A DNA stretch of 64,000 bases from Pelagibacteraceae bacterium AG-349-L23. Lineage in GTDB: Bacteria > Pseudomonadota > Alphaproteobacteria > Pelagibacterales > Pelagibacteraceae. The DNA is taken from positions 16,986 to 80,985 of the forward strand of contig QCDD01000003.1 of the NCBI GenBank assembly GCA_003281045.1. Direction: 5' to 3'. Below are positions 1-13,643 of this stretch, piece by piece. Position 1 is the first letter of the stretch. Every line of letters begins with the position of its first letter. The translations under genes and the position numbers were made by a program. The notes under the pieces are model-generated. The model saw only the letters and a program-made list of their open reading frames with translations. It did no database searches and had not been told where the DNA came from.

Positions 1-596
1 AAAAGAAACATTAATCCAAATGTGCAAATTATATGGACAAGAGCAAGTAAAGATACTTCAAAGGTTCTTTTTCTCAAATATGCAGAATATATTCCCCAAG
101 CAATAATTGCTCCGACCATAAATAAATCGCCTTTGTTAAAATTTAAGGTAAGTAAAATATTTAGATCAAGTTTAGTAATGATAGCTAAAATTCCTAAAAC
201 TGAAATGACTAGTCCAGATATTTGAAAAATATTTGTTTTTTCAATTTTTAATAAAAAACAAACTAAAATTATTGTTACAGGTATTGCGGTATTAAAAAGT
301 GATGCATTAATTACTTGCGTGTAATTTAAAGCGTTATAAGTAAAAGAAGTAAATATACATACACTGGTAGAACCTAGAATAAGAAATAATGATAAATTTC
401 CTTTAATTTGATTTTTTAATTTTAATATCTCTTTATAGGTGAAGGGAAGTAATATTATCCATACAAGGCACCACCTTAAAAATGCGAGTGAGTTGGGAGG
501 TATATTTTCTAAATAAGCAAGCTTTGCTAATGTAAAGTTTCCTGCCCAAAATAATGTTGCACATACTAGCATTATGTATGCCTTAGTATTTTGCAT
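1..596 (-). CDS. EamA/DMT-family drug/metabolite transporter (3' end cut by window)
   Basis: Partial gene: the start codon is at 594-596 on the minus strand and the reading frame stays open to base 1, giving about 198 N-terminal residues. The translation begins MQNTKAYIMLVCATLFWAGN, and the FWAGNF followed by LAFLRW pattern is typical of EamA-domain (PF00892) exporters of the DMT superfamily. About five to six hydrophobic segments are visible, which covers the first EamA repeat and the start of the second. It would sit in the inner membrane as a metabolite or amino-acid exporter, but the substrate cannot be told from sequence. It lies 4 nt downstream of the DadA-like oxidoreductase and is probably co-transcribed with it. 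The remaining C-terminus is outside the window. Confidence 0.85.
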   Translation of the reverse strand, partial: MQNTKAYIMLVCATLFWAGNFTLAKLAYLENIPPNSLAFLRWCLVWIILLPFTYKEILKLKNQIKGNLSLFLILGSTSVCIFTSFTYNALNYTQVINASLFNTAIPVTIILVCFLLKIEKTNIFQISGLVISVLGILAIITKLDLNILLTLNFNKGDLFMVGAIIAWGIYSAYLRKRTFEVSLLALVHIICTFGLMFL

Positions 597-600
597 TTGA

Positions 601-1842
601 TTAACTAAATCTTACTGAGCTATAAGGGTCTAAATTTAGATTTGTGTTTTCTTTAGCTATCATTCCGGAAACAATCTTTCCAGAAATCGGACCTAATGTC
701 CATCCTAAATGATGATGACCAAAACAATAAAATACATTTTTATAATTTTTTGAGGGTCCCATTACAGGTAAAAAATCTGGCAGTGTAGGTCTAAAACCTA
801 ACCATTCATCCTCATGTTCTGGAAGATCACCTAACATATACTTAGCATTACTAATTAAATTTTTAATTCTTGATTTAGAGAGTGGATTATCTAATCCACC
901 AAATTCAACCGTACCAACTACTCTTAATCCCTGTTCCATCGGAGTAATACCAAATCCCCTATTAGAAAAAATAACCGGTCTACTTAAAAGATGATCACAA
1001 TCTTTGAAATGAACATGATAACCTCTTTCGGTATCAAGAGGAATTCTTTCACCTAAATTATCTGTTAATTTTTTTGAGAAAGCTCCACAAGCAATTACAA
1101 TTTTATCAAAAGTATATCTTTCGCCATCAGTTACAAAAACTGGTTTTTCTGTATCAAATTCTATATCATTGATATTTTTCTTTTCAAACTTTCCACCTTT
1201 TTTTAAAAATAATTCAAATAATTTAAGTAAGATTTTTTTAGGGTTTCGGGCATGTCGTGCATATGGATAATAAACTCCTGCATGATAAAAAGGTTTTATA
1301 TTAGGTTCTAGATCGTGAATTTCAGATTTATTGACCAGTTGTTGTTTTACACCAAGTTCATCTCTTACTTTAATTTCTAACTCTCTACTCTTTAAGTCTT
1401 TATCATTCCAAATGTAGAGAATTCCTTTATTTTCAACGAGACCATCTAAATTAATTTCATCAAAAAGTTCATCATATGCAGGTAATGCTAAATCTAAAAT
1501 TTGATGCATATTTCTTGCGGTATGCATCATTTTGTTTTTTGTTGTATTTAAAATAAACTTGAAAAACCAAGGCAACATTTTTGGCACATAATTCCATTTC
1601 AAAGCGAGTGGCCCTGTTGAACTTAGTAACATCGCTGGTACATCAGCAAGTACATCAGTTCTATTCAATGACAATGAAGCATAAGGTGAAAAGTGGCCAG
1701 CATTTCCATATGAAGCTGCTGGACTGCCCGGATTATCTCTATCGAAAATAGTTACTTTAAATCCTTTTTTTTGAAGAAATAACGCGTTTGAAACTCCTTG
1801 AATACCTGAACCAACAATCCCCACATGTAAATTTTTACTCAT
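601..1842 (-). CDS. FAD-dependent oxidoreductase, D-amino-acid dehydrogenase-like (DadA family)
   Basis: A 413-residue DAO/DadA-type flavoprotein. An N-terminal Rossmann dinucleotide motif, G11-S-G13-I-Q-G16, is followed by the acidic end of beta-2 near D34, and then SYGNAGHFSPYA, characteristic of DadA-like enzymes. The C-terminus carries the GFRPTLPDFLPVMGP segment and a glycine-rich HHHLGWTLGP stretch, as in the DAO fold (PF01266). The family oxidatively deaminates D-amino acids, or related amines such as proline and sarcosine derivatives, passing electrons to the respiratory chain. The true substrate is not determined. It lies 49 nt downstream of rodA and 4 nt upstream of a DMT exporter on the same strand. 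Full length for the family. Calling it dadA would go beyond the evidence because many paralogues share these motifs. Confidence 0.85.
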   Translation of the reverse strand: MSKNLHVGIVGSGIQGVSNALFLQKKGFKVTIFDRDNPGSPAASYGNAGHFSPYASLSLNRTDVLADVPAMLLSSTGPLALKWNYVPKMLPWFFKFILNTTKNKMMHTARNMHQILDLALPAYDELFDEINLDGLVENKGILYIWNDKDLKSRELEIKVRDELGVKQQLVNKSEIHDLEPNIKPFYHAGVYYPYARHARNPKKILLKLFELFLKKGGKFEKKNINDIEFDTEKPVFVTDGERYTFDKIVIACGAFSKKLTDNLGERIPLDTERGYHVHFKDCDHLLSRPVIFSNRGFGITPMEQGLRVVGTVEFGGLDNPLSKSRIKNLISNAKYMLGDLPEHEDEWLGFRPTLPDFLPVMGPSKNYKNVFYCFGHHHLGWTLGPISGKIVSGMIAKENTNLNLDPYSSVRFS

Positions 1843-1891
1843 AAAAAAATATACAATTTATCTGTCAAATAAGTTAAGCGACAAATTATAC

Positions 1892-3019
1892 TTAGGCAAT
1901 CAATTGTTGATTGTGAACTCTGGCGCTCATGACAATTCCAAAGCCAATCATAGTTGCTAACATTGAGGAACCACCATAAGACATAATTGGTAAAGGAGAA
2001 CCTACTATAGGTAGTAAACCTAGAACCATACTCATATTTATAGTAATAAATACAAAAATAGCTGCACCAAAACTATAACAAAAAATCTTTGCGAAATAAC
2101 TTCTGGAACTAGCACCAATTGCAACAATTCTGTAAATAATAATTGCATAAATTACTAAAAGTATCGCAGAGCCCACAAAACCAAATTCCTCTGAGAAAAG
2201 CGTGAAAATAAAATCAGTATGTTTTTCTGGTAAAAATTCTAGATAACTTTGAGTGCCTTTTAAAAAACCTTTACCAAATATACCTCCAGATCCGACAGCT
2301 ATTTTAGATTGGATAATTTGATAACCAGCACCTAGAGGATCTTTGTCAGGATTTAGAAATGTTAATACTCTTAATTTTTGATAGGGCTTCAAAAAAGCTA
2401 TGACGAAAGGTAAAGAGATTATAAATCCAAGAATAGTATAAATAAAATACTTATAATTAATACCCGCAAACCATAATACCGCTATTCCGCTTATAGCAAT
2501 AAGGACTGCAGTTCCAAGGTCTGGTTGTACAATGACTAACCCCATTGGTAAAAGTATTATTATTAAAGAAGTTAAAATTGTATAAATTGAATTGACATTT
2601 TCTAACTTCATTCGATGAAAAAATTTAGCCAAACAAACAATAATAAATATTTTCATCAATTCAGACGGCTGTAAATTTATGAAATATAAATTTATCCATC
2701 TTTGTGAGCCTGATGAAGTAATTCCAAATAAATAGGTCCCAACCAACAAACCTACCACAGCTACATAAGCTAAATAACCGATTGAGAACCAATACTTGAT
2801 ATTGATAAATGACATTACTAGCATCATTAAAGTAAATACTGCTAATTTTGTAAAATGACTTTTGGTATGGAATTTAATCTCACCACCATCAGTAGAATAC
2901 ATTGTTGCTAAACTAATAAAGCCAAGTAACAATATACAAACCAGAAGTATATAATCAAAGTTTCTAAATTTTTGAAAAAAACCAAGTCTATTTGTTGTTA
3001 ATCTTGTATGTTGATACAT
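1892..3019 (-). CDS. rodA: Rod shape-determining SEDS peptidoglycan polymerase RodA
   Basis: A 375-residue polytopic SEDS-family protein (PF01098) with about ten hydrophobic segments. The signature region around residues 240-285 includes GSGGIFGKGFL and LPEKHTDFIFTLFSEEFGF, and the C-terminal PLPIMSYGGSSM motif is also typical. RodA is the glycosyltransferase of the elongasome, using lipid II at the inner membrane in partnership with the class B PBP2. That partner (mrdA) lies directly upstream with no gap (base 3020 against 3019), so the two are almost certainly co-translated. RodA is preferred over FtsW because of the mreBCD-mrdA context. It is the last gene of the cell-shape run before the DadA-like oxidoreductase. 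Confidence 0.97.
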   Translation of the reverse strand: MYQHTRLTTNRLGFFQKFRNFDYILLVCILLLGFISLATMYSTDGGEIKFHTKSHFTKLAVFTLMMLVMSFINIKYWFSIGYLAYVAVVGLLVGTYLFGITSSGSQRWINLYFINLQPSELMKIFIIVCLAKFFHRMKLENVNSIYTILTSLIIILLPMGLVIVQPDLGTAVLIAISGIAVLWFAGINYKYFIYTILGFIISLPFVIAFLKPYQKLRVLTFLNPDKDPLGAGYQIIQSKIAVGSGGIFGKGFLKGTQSYLEFLPEKHTDFIFTLFSEEFGFVGSAILLVIYAIIIYRIVAIGASSRSYFAKIFCYSFGAAIFVFITINMSMVLGLLPIVGSPLPIMSYGGSSMLATMIGFGIVMSARVHNQQLIA

Positions 3020-4894
3020 CTATATCTCCAAATACTTTTTATTCCTCAATGACTCTCTGATCTTGTGTCGGTCAATAATCAATTTAAATAATTTAGTTGC
3101 CATTGGAGCGGCAGTTGTACTTCCGTTTCCTCCGTGTTCTACAATGACACTTAATGCATATCTGGGATTTTTATATGGACCAAAGGCTACATATAAAGCA
3201 TGATCTCTTTGCTCGTATGGAATCTGGAATGTTTTAAGATCCAATTCTCTTTCTTCCTCAGTAATTTTTTTAACCTGCGCAGTACCAGTTTTACCAGCAA
3301 ACTGATATTTTGGATTATCAATTCTTGAACGATAAGATGTGCCCATTACTTCATTAGTTGAGCCAAAAATAGCATCTTGGACAATTTTAATATTTTTTGA
3401 ATTTTTATAGAGCGGTGTAAATTTATCTATAGGTTGATCTTTAACTTTGTCATCTACAACAAGATGAGGATAAATTTTATAACCACCATTTGCAATTTGT
3501 GCTGTCATTAAACATAATTGAATAGGTGTGGTTTGAATGTAGCCTTGTCCAATTCCTGTTATTATTGTTTCACCTAATAACCATCCTTTACCCAGAGCAT
3601 TCTTTTTCCATTGAGTATTTGGAATTAATCCTTTTTTTTCAATGTCAAATAAATTACCAAAAACTTTTTCTCCAAGGCCAAATTTTTTTGCAGTTTCGCT
3701 CAATTTATCAACACCAAGTTTACGGGCAACTTCATAAAAATAGGTGTCACAAGATTGCTTCATGGCATTTCTTAAACTTACATAACCATGACCTTTTTTC
3801 TTCCAGCAATGGTAAGTTTGGCCATACATTTCTGTTTTACCAGTACATCTAACTGTAAAACTTGTGTTAACTATTCCATTCTCAAGTGCAGATAAGGCAA
3901 CAATCGGTTTAATCGTTGAACCTGGTGAGTAATTACCTTGTAAAGTTTTATTAACTAATGGTTTCATTGGATCATTTCGAATTAATTGCCAATCATCTTG
4001 ACTTATACCAAATACAAATAAATTTGGATCAAACGATGGTGAAGAATGCATTGCAATTACTGCACCTGTATAAATATCCATTACACAGATAGAACCTGCT
4101 TGATCTTTTAATAATTCATTAGCTAACTTTTGTACCTCAGTATCTATAGTCAGTCTTAAAGTTTTACCTTTTTCACCTTTTTGAAATTCCAATTGACTTA
4201 TTCTTCTGCCATAAGCATTCACTTCATATCTCTCAATATCATTGGTTCCTATTAGTTTTTCCTCAAATGTCTTTTCTAGACCTACTTTTCCAACTTTTAA
4301 TCCTGGGACAAAATTCTTTTTTATGGCTTGAGTTGACTCAATATCATCTTGGTTTGCTTGACTGACATAACCAACTAAGTGTGTGAAATTTTCTTTAAAA
4401 GGATAGTTTCTTGAAATTGATATAACCGGTTTTACACCATTTAAATCATACAAATGATTATTAATCTTTGAAAACTTTTGCCAACTTAAATTATCAGAAA
4501 CAATTAAAGTTTCCCAAGGTTTTATTTCATTTTTCTTTTTTAATACTTTTTTAAATTCTGTATCTGATAATTCTAGTAAATCTTTCAAACGATAAATAAC
4601 ATACCTAAAATCCTCAACTTGTTCTGGTATTACATGAAGTTGATAAGCTTCAAAATTTCCTGCAATGACATTACCAAAATAATCATGAAACTCCCCTCTA
4701 ACAGGAGCTAATTTCCATTCTCTAATTCTATTTTTATCAGAGAGGGTTAAGTACTTTTTGTTTTCTTTAACTTGTAAAAAAAATAATCTACTGACTATTC
4801 CTATCATCACAAAAAATTTTAATGAACCTGTAATGAACATTCTTCTATTAATAGAATTAAGTTTCTTTACATTATCACTTGAAGAATTAATCAT
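3020..4894 (-). CDS. mrdA: Penicillin-binding protein 2, elongasome transpeptidase
   Basis: A 624-residue class B PBP. It has a cytoplasmic N-terminus, one membrane anchor at about residues 20-40, a PBP dimerisation/pedestal domain at about 60-230, and a transpeptidase domain. The active-site motifs are visible: S326-T-I-K329 in the context NYSPGSTIKP, a SxD motif in KQSCDTYF, and KTGT in FAGKTGTAQV. It cross-links peptidoglycan during lateral growth together with RodA. The 5' end overlaps the mreD stop by 8 nt and the 3' end abuts rodA, so translation is coupled on both sides. Length is normal for PBP2 (about 620-640 residues). Confidence 0.97.
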   Translation of the reverse strand: MINSSSDNVKKLNSINRRMFITGSLKFFVMIGIVSRLFFLQVKENKKYLTLSDKNRIREWKLAPVRGEFHDYFGNVIAGNFEAYQLHVIPEQVEDFRYVIYRLKDLLELSDTEFKKVLKKKNEIKPWETLIVSDNLSWQKFSKINNHLYDLNGVKPVISISRNYPFKENFTHLVGYVSQANQDDIESTQAIKKNFVPGLKVGKVGLEKTFEEKLIGTNDIERYEVNAYGRRISQLEFQKGEKGKTLRLTIDTEVQKLANELLKDQAGSICVMDIYTGAVIAMHSSPSFDPNLFVFGISQDDWQLIRNDPMKPLVNKTLQGNYSPGSTIKPIVALSALENGIVNTSFTVRCTGKTEMYGQTYHCWKKKGHGYVSLRNAMKQSCDTYFYEVARKLGVDKLSETAKKFGLGEKVFGNLFDIEKKGLIPNTQWKKNALGKGWLLGETIITGIGQGYIQTTPIQLCLMTAQIANGGYKIYPHLVVDDKVKDQPIDKFTPLYKNSKNIKIVQDAIFGSTNEVMGTSYRSRIDNPKYQFAGKTGTAQVKKITEEERELDLKTFQIPYEQRDHALYVAFGPYKNPRYALSVIVEHGGNGSTTAAPMATKLFKLIIDRHKIRESLRNKKYLEI

Positions 4895-5408
4895 TAATTC
4901 CTTTCATGTAATATTTAAATATTGATACAAAAATTATATAAAGTAAAAATGTACAAGTCGTGTTAACTAGATAACTCGTTAAAACCAAATTGTACGAAAA
5001 GAATAAACTTAAAACTGAGTAATTTAAAGAATTAATCAAACTTATTATAAATAAAAAGTAGAACCAATCTTTCATGGGACTTGGCCTAATTGTTATATTT
5101 CTAATATATGCCGTAGCAATACAAATTAGTGTATAAGACAAGCTGCTAATACCCAGGGGCAAACCTATAACAGTGTCGTTGAGCAAACCGGCAAAAAATA
5201 CAAAAAGATAATCAAAATGTTTAAAATCTTTTAAGGTAAAGAAAAAGATCAAAATAAACGGGAAATTAAAAGAAAAATACTCAAGTTTTAAATAATTAAA
5301 ATCAAATTCATTGAGCACTGAGACAAATAAGAAAATTATTGGTAACCAGGTATATAATTTAGAAAATGTTCCCTTTGTCTTTAAGTTAGCCACCTGTTCT
5401 ACCCCCAT
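4887..5408 (-). CDS. mreD: Rod shape-determining membrane protein MreD
   Basis: A 173-residue, very hydrophobic protein with about five to six membrane segments, consistent with the MreD family (PF04093), which is poorly conserved in sequence. The segment FAGLLNDTVIGLPLGISSL is the typical MreD core motif with an acidic residue inside the membrane. MreD links MreC and the PBP2/RodA pair in the elongasome. It overlaps mreC by 23 nt at its start and mrdA by 8 nt at its end. The identity rests as much on the position between mreC and mrdA as on sequence. Confidence 0.93.
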   Translation of the reverse strand: MGVEQVANLKTKGTFSKLYTWLPIIFLFVSVLNEFDFNYLKLEYFSFNFPFILIFFFTLKDFKHFDYLFVFFAGLLNDTVIGLPLGISSLSYTLICIATAYIRNITIRPSPMKDWFYFLFIISLINSLNYSVLSLFFSYNLVLTSYLVNTTCTFLLYIIFVSIFKYYMKGIND

Positions 5409-6615
5409 TTAAAACACAACTCTTGTACTCTTCGGTTCCAACATTAAAACCATCAGCATTAAAAAAAGATTTTCTACATTTATGACCATGTTCTAAGTTT
5501 AACTTTAAAAATTCTAATTCTTGAGTATCAATATTGAATTGATTGATTTTTTGCTTTTGTAAAAAAATTTCATTATTTAAAACTGAAATTTGATTGTTTA
5601 AATCATTAATTTCACTAGTTAAATTTTCATTTTCTTCTATAAATTTTGAATTAGTCTCCTCAATAATTTTAAGCTCATCTTCTAAAATCTTTAATTTTGA
5701 CTCTTCAAGTTCCTCACTTTTATCTTCAATTGGAACTATTTCTGGTTCAACTTGAGGAATTTCAATTTGAGTAATTGTTTCTGCAAAAACATATTTTAAT
5801 TGTGTAAAGTCGCTGTAGAATTCAACGTTGTATCTATTAGAAGAACCATTTTTTTTAGATCTTAATTTGCCTATTGGTACTCCACTTTTAAATATTGCTC
5901 CGGTACCTGAGGTGTAAACTATACTTTCATCGACTAACTCCTCTGACAAACCCGCTTTAATATATTTAATTTGTCCAAAATTGTCTCCACTCCCAGTGAC
6001 TATTGCTTGGATATTTTGAGGAGCAATTGTTACTGGAACATTAGAATTTAAATCTGATAACAATAATACTCTTGATGTTTTATAATTGACCTCAATTACC
6101 CGACCAACTAAATAAGATTGATCATAAATATTTGTACCAATTTTTATATCGTCTTTACTTCCTTTATTTATGATTATGCTCTTTAGAAAGGGACTATCAT
6201 GATCAACAATTATTTTTGCTAAAATTTTATTTGAACTTGAAATATAATCATCAATTAGTACTTTCAGTTCTTGATTTTCATACTGAATAATTTCGTTAGA
6301 CACAAAATCAGATTTAAGTTTATCCAATTCATCTCTATTATTTTGATATCTATTAAAAAATGTTGTGTATTCAATTATATTAATAAATGAATTCCTGACA
6401 AAGTTTTCAGGTATAGAGACAATAAAAGATGATCGATAAACCACCTCACTTAATCCAGCCTTCAGATATCTCACTGCCTTAAAGTCTAGGCTTGATAGAA
6501 GGATTATAAATATAGAAATAAATACTAAAGTAAGTAGAGAAAATTTTTGTTGAGTGCTTTTTTTTAAAAAAGCAGAACGAATTGCTATTATAAAATCATC
6601 TCTGCTAGAGGCCAT
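5386..6615 (-). CDS. mreC: Rod shape-determining protein MreC with long C-terminal extension
   Basis: A 409-residue bitopic protein. It has a cytoplasmic N-terminus, a membrane segment at about residues 25-42, a short coiled coil at about 90-120 and the MreC beta-barrel domains to about residue 285 (for example LLLSDLNSNVPVTI and YTSGTGAIFKSGVPIG). The core would normally end there, at about 280-300 residues. This protein continues for about 120 more: a Pro/Glu-rich hinge, a strongly predicted coiled coil at about 300-370, and a tail with C380 and C400. MreC scaffolds the elongasome in the periplasm, so the two cysteines could form a disulfide. It lies 5 nt after mreB and overlaps mreD. Confidence 0.94.
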   Translation of the reverse strand: MASSRDDFIIAIRSAFLKKSTQQKFSLLTLVFISIFIILLSSLDFKAVRYLKAGLSEVVYRSSFIVSIPENFVRNSFINIIEYTTFFNRYQNNRDELDKLKSDFVSNEIIQYENQELKVLIDDYISSSNKILAKIIVDHDSPFLKSIIINKGSKDDIKIGTNIYDQSYLVGRVIEVNYKTSRVLLLSDLNSNVPVTIAPQNIQAIVTGSGDNFGQIKYIKAGLSEELVDESIVYTSGTGAIFKSGVPIGKLRSKKNGSSNRYNVEFYSDFTQLKYVFAETITQIEIPQVEPEIVPIEDKSEELEESKLKILEDELKIIEETNSKFIEENENLTSEINDLNNQISVLNNEIFLQKQKINQFNIDTQELEFLKLNLEHGHKCRKSFFNADGFNVGTEEYKSCVLNGGRTGG

Positions 6616-6620
6616 TACTC

Positions 6621-9232
<2,612 letters not shown>

Positions 9233-9253
9233 ATTAAAAATTTTTGTTTTTGA

Positions 9254-9281
9254 AATATACAACCTCTCGTTTAGATTGCAA
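9254..9281 (-). promoter_or_regulatory. Candidate sigma-70 promoter for leuA-mreB
   Basis: On the minus strand TTGCAA (9276-9281) and TATATT (9254-9259) are separated by 16 nt. The predicted start of transcription, about 7 nt past the -10, leaves a leader of about 15 nt before the ATG at 9232. This is a pattern match in AT-rich DNA, so chance is a real alternative, and read-through from ilvC is also likely. Confidence 0.4.
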
Positions 9282-9320
9282 AAGTAAAATACAGAATTTA
9301 TCCCAATTTGGAACTAAAAT

Positions 9321-10909
<1,589 letters not shown>

Positions 10910-10911
10910 AC

Positions 10912-12678
10912 TTAAACTAAAGCTTTACCTTTACCGGTAATTTTATTTTCCTCTTTTTCACTTGGCCCTAATATCATTTGGTTATGAGGTTTTCCTGAAG
11001 GGATCATTGGAAAACAATTTTCATTTGGATCTACTCGACAATCAAAAATAACAGGTCCATCAAACTCAACCATTTCTCTAATTTTTTCATCCAATTCATC
11101 TGGTTTTTCAGCCATTATACCCTTACAACCATAAGCCTCTGCCATTTTTATAAAATCAGGTAAAGCCTCAGTATAACTTTCAGAGTAATTTTTCTCATGT
11201 AACAATTCTTGCCATTGTCTCACCATTCCCATGTATTGATTATTTAAAATAAAAATTTTTATAGGTAGATTATATTGAACTGCAGTAGACATCTCTTGCA
11301 TTGTCATTAAAACTGAAGCTTCACCTGCAATATCAATTACTAATTTTTTTGGATGGGCTATTTGGACACCCACAGCGGCAGGTAATCCATATCCCATTGT
11401 TCCAAGTCCTCCAGAGGTCATCCAACGATTCGGTTTATTAAATTTATAATGTTGAGCTGCCCACATTTGATGTTGACCTACCTCAGTCGTAACATAAGTA
11501 TCTTTATCTTTTGTAAGTTCATATAATCTTTGAACTGCATGTTGAGGTTTTATGGTTTCATCACTATTTTTAAAATGAAGTGAATTTTTTGTTCGCCATT
11601 TTTGTATCTGTTCCCACCATTTAGCAATTTGTTGCTTATTAGATTTTTTCAAATCTAAGTTTTTTTTCTTTAGGGTTTTAGTAATTCCTTTTAAAACCTC
11701 TTTAACATCACCAACTAATGCTAAATCAACTTTAATGATTTTATTTATTGATGAAGGATCAATATCGATATGAACTTTTTTGGATTTTGGAGAGAACTCA
11801 TCAATTTTACCAGTTATTCTATCATCAAATCTAGCACCAATATTAATTAATAAATCACAATCATGCATTGCGTTATTGGCTTCATAGGTTCCGTGCATAC
11901 CAAGCATGCCTAAAAATTGATTATCATCTCCTGGATACGCACCCAAACCTTGCAGTGTTGAAGTGATTGGAAAACCTGTAAGCTCTACAAGTTCTCTTAA
12001 AACATTGCTCGCCTCTGGTCCAGAGTTTATAACTCCACCACCAGAATAAATGATGGGTTTTTTTGATTTATTCATAAGATCAATCAAAGTATCAATGTCC
12101 TTTTGTGAAAAATGATTTAACGATTTTCCATTTAGTTTTTTTTCAATTTTGGGTTTTGAATAACTCATTTTAGCAAACTGAATATCTTTAGGTATATCGA
12201 CTAAAACTGGCCCCGGTCTTCCTGTTGTTGCAACTCTAAAAGCCTCATGAAGAGTTTTTGATAAATCTTTAATATCTTTGACTAACCAATTATGTTTTGT
12301 ACATGGTCTTGTAATACCTGTTGTGTCACATTCCTGAAATGCATCTGTTCCAATTAAATGTGTTGGCACTTGTCCTGATATACAAACTAGTGGAACAGAA
12401 TCCATATATGCATCTGTTAATGCGGTAACAACATTGGTTGCTCCAGGACCAGAAGTAACAAGTACAACACCTGGTTTGCCTGATGATCTGGCATATCCTT
12501 CTGCAGCATGACCTGCACCTTGTTCATGTCTTACCAAAATATGCTTAATAGTATTATGATTTTTTAATTCATCATAAATCGGTAATACCGCACCACCTGG
12601 ATAGCCAAAAATAAATTCAACATGTTGATCTTCAAGACATTTGAATACAATTTCGGCACCTGTATATAATTTAGACAT
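10912..12678 (-). CDS. ilvB: Acetolactate synthase large (catalytic) subunit
   Basis: A 588-residue ThDP-dependent enzyme making 2-acetolactate from pyruvate. The activating glutamate is E52, within [13 protein letters not shown] central FAD/domain-beta region follows, then the ThDP/Mg motif starting [15 protein letters not shown] with the downstream Asn in ILNNQYMGM. The catalytic [15 protein letters not shown] segment precedes it. The product is named ilvB; ilvI or ilvG would be equivalent names. It is the first gene of the ilvB-ilvH-ilvC-leuA-mre run. The 53-nt upstream gap holds a palindrome and a promoter-like sequence described separately; no Shine-Dalgarno is evident. Confidence 0.97.
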   Translation of the reverse strand: MSKLYTGAEIVFKCLEDQHVEFIFGYPGGAVLPIYDELKNHNTIKHILVRHEQGAGHAAEGYARSSGKPGVVLVTSGPGATNVVTALTDAYMDSVPLVCISGQVPTHLIGTDAFQECDTTGITRPCTKHNWLVKDIKDLSKTLHEAFRVATTGRPGPVLVDIPKDIQFAKMSYSKPKIEKKLNGKSLNHFSQKDIDTLIDLMNKSKKPIIYSGGGVINSGPEASNVLRELVELTGFPITSTLQGLGAYPGDDNQFLGMLGMHGTYEANNAMHDCDLLINIGARFDDRITGKIDEFSPKSKKVHIDIDPSSINKIIKVDLALVGDVKEVLKGITKTLKKKNLDLKKSNKQQIAKWWEQIQKWRTKNSLHFKNSDETIKPQHAVQRLYELTKDKDTYVTTEVGQHQMWAAQHYKFNKPNRWMTSGGLGTMGYGLPAAVGVQIAHPKKLVIDIAGEASVLMTMQEMSTAVQYNLPIKIFILNNQYMGMVRQWQELLHEKNYSESYTEALPDFIKMAEAYGCKGIMAEKPDELDEKIREMVEFDGPVIFDCRVDPNENCFPMIPSGKPHNQMILGPSEKEENKITGKGKALV

Positions 12679-12680
12679 TC

Positions 12681-12714
12681 GACCAATCTAGCTGAAGTTG
12701 TGCTTATTGGTCAA
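12681..12714 (-). promoter_or_regulatory. Candidate ilvB promoter overlapped by an inverted repeat (possible operator)
   Basis: A perfect 7-bp inverted repeat, GACCAAT and ATTGGTC, lies at 12706-12712 and 12681-12687 with an 18-nt centre, directly before the ilvB ATG (12676-12678). The same bases form a plausible promoter: TTGACC at 12709-12714 and TAGATT at 12685-12690, spaced 18 nt. Each repeat arm overlaps one promoter hexamer, as expected for an operator. The predicted transcription start falls at or next to the ATG, so the mRNA could be leaderless. This is a sequence-only inference. Confidence 0.4.
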
Positions 12715-12731
12715 GAATTAGTACGTGATAT

Positions 12732-13640
12732 CTAAATTTTTTTTAAAAATTTATTTAGATCCTCTGACTTTATTTTGTTCCAATCCATCATATTACCTCT
12801 GCCCCAAGTAGATTGTCTCTTTGCATATTGCCTAGTCTTTATTGATATTTTTTGAATTACCTCTGATATCTCAATTTTTTTCTTAAGATATTCTCTAATT
12901 TCTGCAATTCCGATAGCCTTAGAGGCAGTTTTAACTTTTGGAACCTTTAATTTTATAAATTTTTTAACCTCTGAAACTGCTCCATTTTTAATCATATCTT
13001 GTGTTCGATCCTCAATTCTCTTAATTAACTCAGCTCTTGGAAAATCAATATAAATTTTAAAAAAATCATCATTTTCATAATCTGATCGTGTACTTTTAAA
13101 CCAATCGTAAATTGATCTTTTTGTAAATGATTTAACTTCATAAGCTCGAATTACTCTCTGAGTGTCTGAAGGTTTAACAAAGTTTTTTGATATAGGATCT
13201 AGCTTAATTAATTCTAAAAAAAACTTCTTTGTTCCAATTTTTTTATGCAACAACCTTATTTTTGATCTTAATCGAATTGGAATATTTGGGATATTTACTA
13301 AACCCTCTGTAATTGCTTTAAAGTATAATCCGGTACCACCCACAAGAATAGGTATCTTTTTTCTTTTTTTTATATCTAAAATCTTTTTATTAACTAATTT
13401 TAACCAATCTCCTGTTGAAAAGTTTTTTTTTACGCTTTTAAATCCATATAAATGATGCTTAATATTCTTGTAATTTTTTGGAAAAGGTCTTGCAGATAAA
13501 ATTTTTAATTCTTTATACACTTGCATGCTATCAGCATTAACAATCTCACCTCTAATTTTTTTGGCAAGTTTAATTGCAAAATTAGATTTTCCTGATGCAG
13601 TTGGGCCATAAATTAAAATAATTTTGGATTTCAAATCCAT
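12732..13640 (-). CDS. miaA: tRNA dimethylallyltransferase
   Basis: A 302-residue MiaA (IPPT family, PF01715), which adds dimethylallyl to A37 of tRNAs reading UNN codons. The P-loop G12-PTASGK-S19 is followed by NADSMQVYKEL, and LVGGTGLYFKAI near residues 100-112 is the family hallmark. The DTQRVIRAYEV and RQYAKRQSTWGRG motifs occur further on. It is the last gene of the hflKC-degP run, 3 nt after degP. In many proteobacteria miaA is also near hfq-hflKC; no hfq is seen here. Length is normal. Confidence 0.97.
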   Translation of the reverse strand: MDLKSKIILIYGPTASGKSNFAIKLAKKIRGEIVNADSMQVYKELKILSARPFPKNYKNIKHHLYGFKSVKKNFSTGDWLKLVNKKILDIKKRKKIPILVGGTGLYFKAITEGLVNIPNIPIRLRSKIRLLHKKIGTKKFFLELIKLDPISKNFVKPSDTQRVIRAYEVKSFTKRSIYDWFKSTRSDYENDDFFKIYIDFPRAELIKRIEDRTQDMIKNGAVSEVKKFIKLKVPKVKTASKAIGIAEIREYLKKKIEISEVIQKISIKTRQYAKRQSTWGRGNMMDWNKIKSEDLNKFLKKI

Positions 13641-13643
13641 TAA

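Noticed and set aside
22..225. 67-codon plus-strand frame at the left edge
   Set aside because: Antisense to the EamA-family transporter, whose minus-strand frame runs open to the edge and shows family motifs.
9233..9262. leuA start at TTG 9262
   Set aside because: It overlaps a -10-like element and adds a tail not expected for LeuA; ATG at 9232 gives the conserved opening.
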